64,000 bases of DNA. Origin: Rhabditoides inermis. Taxonomy: Eukaryota; Nematoda; Chromadorea; Rhabditida; Rhabditidae. The notes beneath the pieces were generated by a model. That model was not told the DNA's origin. It was given only the letters and a program-made list of their open reading frames with translations, and made no database searches. The position numbers and the translations under genes were made by a program. The stretch covers positions 851,001-915,000 of the forward strand of contig CAWZYM010000293.1 of assembly GCA_963966185.1 (NCBI GenBank), in the 5' to 3' direction. This document shows, piece after piece, positions 48,437 through 64,000 of this stretch; the stretch's first letter is position 1; each line of letters begins with the position of its first letter.

Positions 48437-50449
48437 ACATTTTACCTCAATTAGTGTTTAACAGATTTCTGTAATCACCTCCGTAGATGAGGTTGCAATG
48501 AAAAAGAAAAGAAAAGTAAAGTGCAGTCACTGAACAGATGAATCTCATGTCTTGTTTTTGAACCGGTCTGATTAACGAATAATATTTGTATACTTACAGA
48601 TCGAAAATAGTTTGGTCTTGTGCTACTCCATTTTTTCGTATCACTGTTGTTTTGCATGTCTTCTCTCTTTAAGTTTCGATTCGGTCAGATTTCTGCCACA
48701 CAGTTAGATTATTGCAGAAGAACACGCTGCTTGTCCGTTTCATTTTTACTTCGATCAAGCTTCTCAGACACACGTTTCCGCTTGTTCTGTGAATGTGCAG
48801 AAACAAAACAGAATCTCCAAAAACACAGTGGGTGTGAAATGGCCAGCATTTATTTGCCACAGCGCGTCTGTAGCTCGTTTTCGGTGTGTGTGTGTGTGTG
48901 TGTATGTGTGTGTGTGTGTCCCGACTGGACTTGTCCCTTCTTCCCTTCTTTTTCCTGACTCGAACAGTACAGAGCGCTTTCGTCAATACAGCATTTCTTC
49001 GAGTTCCTTCCCTTTCCGGACCCACTGTGTTTTCGGACAATCTGTGTGTAATTTGTAATTTGTGTAATCCAATCTGTGTGTAATCCAAACAATAATTTTG
49101 CGAACAAAAAACAAGTTCCCTCATCATTCCTCTTTTCCTCCCCATTCCTCCTCTAGCAAACGATATGAACCTATTTTATTCTTATCCAGATTTCCACATG
49201 TGGTCATCAGCATAACTGCATCATATTTGCATTTCAGACCTATATAACGTAAAATGGTATCTATGGGCGCATTGTATTACAGTATTTGAATCGTCGCTAG
49301 CATGTTTTATAGGTGAAACGTAATGTGAATTTTTTTACGGTAGTGCGTTACTTCTCACATTTGGCGACGTATAATACTTAATTATATAGAACTTGCATTC
49401 TCTCATGTGTACTTCCCGAATAAATATTTGATTTATTGTGTTTTTTTTCTACGAACTGAAAAACACTAGTTGTACAAACACTGTACAATCGTGTTTAAAA
49501 TACTGTCCATGAAAACTCGCATACGTTGTCGTAACTCTTGAATTGTATTGACATCATGTACTTCGAAGCGTTTGTGAAACCGTCGCAATGGCATCTATGG
49601 AAGAACAGTATCGCGTTACTTTTTTGAATTTGAAAATGAACAATAGTAGTGAATCTCCTTCCACTGACCGTTGCATGTGACACTATCGCTGCCGAACCCA
49701 TTATGTTATGAATCACCACCGTATGTCCAACAAACACGAACACTTTTGTAAATGTAATTTTTGAGTATTGTTTACGTTTCAACTTTTCCATAAATAGATT
49801 TTTTGTTCAACGGTAATTTTTGCTAAGTCAATAGAATCCGAGTGGGCAGTTATTTCCTGGAGAAATAGAGAACGAAAAAAGCGCGCGAGAAGAGGTTCAT
49901 GTGGTGAGACCACACCGGCCTACTTCACACTATTTCTGGTATTCTGTCAAAGTTACTGTTCTAGTTTCATTTGATCTAGAGTTTACAGTCCGGGAAGGTA
50001 CTGTGACTGCCAAAAAACGTACCACATTTTCCCCTCTTTTCCCCTGACTCCATCTCTAACTCTATACCTCTTTTGCATTGATCTAACTATCTAACACTAA
50101 CATTCATGAAACTGTTCTGTATCATTCATTCGTCAAGACAACATTTAGCGTGCCAGCTAGCGGCGGCTTCAGAAGAATGGTTCGAAATCGAAGTATGAGT
50201 CACACTACCCTGCCCACTACACATCGACTGACCAGCAACTCTACAACGTGACTCATCCAACCACGACATTTACATTTCTCTCAACAGTTTTTTGTCTGTG
50301 AAAATGGAATGGTTTCCGGGGAGGCTTTTCGAAGACAGTGATGCATCGAAATCTGGATGCGTATGAGGGATTGCTTCGATATAGTCACTCTCCCCATATT
50401 TCATATCTCATTCATTTCGGGTGCGCGAGTCAGAGTCGGATTTGATGGA

Positions 50450-50506
<57 letters not shown>

Positions 50507-50926
50507 GAGAGAGAAGGCCTCCCGAGATGCGAAGAGGGCTTTGTGGCGCGCCACAAAGACTCGGAGAGATGATTGCATTAGCTGGGAATCGTCAACTGTC
50601 ACTACTGCATAGCCTTATCATTGGTTCCTCTGGTGTACCGATAAGGATTCAATATTGGCACGCAACAATAGCGGATACATGCGCATGCATGAGAGATAGT
50701 CCCGCCCCCTCCCATCCCCTCTGATCAGACATGCTCTGCCAGCACTCGCTCGCCCCGCCCCCTCTGATCACATACACTGCGCGCGCGCGTGTGCGTCTAT
50801 GCATATACACTGACTTGCCAGTAACTCGCTGCTATTTTGTTTCGCCGTCGTCACCTCAACTTGCCCTTTCAGAGTAGCGCAGCGGGAGTGCTTCGATTGC
50901 CTTCCCTCACCCCACACTCTTCCAAG
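48437..50926. other. intergenic region between divergently transcribed Srh-like and MEGF6-like genes
   Basis: This contains a TG microsatellite (about 48883-48919) and a GA microsatellite (50456-50512). A minus-strand 98-codon frame at 49495-49791 has no family resemblance. The last ~150 bp before 50927 should hold the MEGF6-like promoter and 5' UTR, but I see no TATA box. Confidence 0.4.
48883..48919. repeat. TG microsatellite
   Basis: A (TG)n tract with one interruption. Confidence 0.95.
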
Positions 50927-63153
<12,227 letters not shown>

Positions 63154-63277
63154 GTGAGTGTGACATGCAAATACGTTTCAAGTCATCAATATGTACATTC
63201 ATTTCGAGACGACGTTAATGCATGACTAGAGATGATCCGGTTAAACTCTTCACGGTTTTTCGGTTCGGTTTAACTGG

Positions 63278-63666
63278 TTAAAGGAACAGTGGTGACTTAT
63301 TTCTGCCACAATCTGCCACAATTCCTCATTTTCACACGCGCAAAACATTTGGCGCGAACGGGAATCGAACCAGCGAACTCGGTGCCACAACGCAGCGCAC
63401 ATGCACTGAGCCATGAAGCAAGTGGAAGGCCGTCGATCATTTGCGCGTATGTCTCCGAACCCAATTTTTGCAATATTGAAGCTTTGAGCGGTAGGCTAAT
63501 CGTGATGGGACAAATTTTGAACTCAAATTTTCAGCTGCATTCTTGCCAATGCAGATTCGAAAGTAACGCAGAATCGTCGTTCTTTCGCAAAAAATACATT
63601 TGTGTTAGGTTAATATGATTTTTAATAATACTCAAAGTCAAAAACAAGTCGCCACTGTTCCTTTAA
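63278..63666. mobile_element. 389-bp TTAA-flanked MITE with internal tRNA-like Pol III boxes, copy 2
   Basis: It begins TTAAAGGAACAGTGGTGACTT and ends AAGTCGCCACTGTTCCTTTAA. Its interior is the reverse complement of copy 1 at 44351-44710, including the tRNA-like segment (B box here GGTTCGATTCCCG on the minus strand, about 63357-63369). It lies downstream of the last visible MEGF6-like exon, probably in an intron. Confidence 0.85.
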
Positions 63667-64000
63667 AGTGACAATTTCACTTAAAAATGATGTTATACAT
63701 ATACTGATGAAAAGTTAACGGAAACATGAACTTTTTTTAATGGAAACATGAACTTTAAAAAAACTTCAAAACTTCAAAAATCTACTAAAACTGAAAACTA
63801 GAACTTTTTTCATGATTTTAAACTATTTTTTGCACCAAAAAAATAGTTGATTTTGAATGCTTTATGGGTAAAACGTGAGGTTACATCACAGGTTAGTGTC
63901 TAAAACGTCTTGAATGACGGGAATTTTGAAAAAAAAGTTCGATATAAAATTCAGTTTCTAGCATAAACTGAAGTCGTAGAAGCCGATAAACATATCCCTA
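63667..64000. other. AT-rich non-coding end of window
   Basis: A-rich and T-rich words (AAACTTCAAAA) with no gene. It is probably intron of the MEGF6-like gene or beyond its 3' end. Confidence 0.3.

Overview
The window is metazoan nuclear DNA and most probably nematode. The evidence is many short GT-AG introns ending in TTTCAG-like acceptors, a gene of the nematode-restricted Srh-type chemoreceptor class, an OAC-type SGNH protein, and dense transposon-derived repeats. I cannot name the species. Exon structures were built by hand by joining reading frames across GT/AG boundaries. Each listed gene model keeps frame through all its exons unless a lesion is stated.

Genes. A 17-exon NADAR-domain protein lies at 1764-6468 (+), with a truncated identical copy of its exon-4 region at 1-282. 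A 91-residue secreted protein lies at 8456-9272 (+). It converges on an 18-exon SLC6 sodium:neurotransmitter symporter of 717 residues at 9563-13873 (-). On the minus strand between 37.6 and 48.4 kb are a 361-residue membrane-anchored SGNH protein, a 249-residue single-pass protein with a Lys/Asp-rich tail, an alpha-carbonic anhydrase carrying two apparent lesions, an inverted broken copy of part of the MEGF6-like gene, and a 403-residue Srh-like receptor. From 50.9 kb to the right edge runs a MEGF6-like EMI/EGF gene (34 exons, at least 1193 residues), still open at the window end.

The centre (about 14-37 kb) is repeats. It holds a CT-rich tandem region with a 25-bp perfect hairpin. An array of roughly 0.9-kb units follows, each headed by GC-rich hairpins beginning and ending in CTAG. 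After that come a 1.08-kb AAT microsatellite, two blocks of about 15 copies each of a ~138-bp satellite inside a large direct duplication, and further TTGTTTAC-rich repeats. A PIF/Harbinger element with a DDE transposase and a 5'-truncated BESS-domain partner follows, bounded by ~120-bp inverted repeats. Several MITE and tRNA-derived SINE copies are scattered elsewhere, including two TTAA-flanked MITE families.

The genes show no shared pathway. The most unusual signals are (i) GAAACGTA / TACGTTTC octamers in the MEGF6-like introns, whose orientation depends on whether they lie near the 3' or the 5' splice site, and (ii) the hairpin-headed repeat family in the centre.
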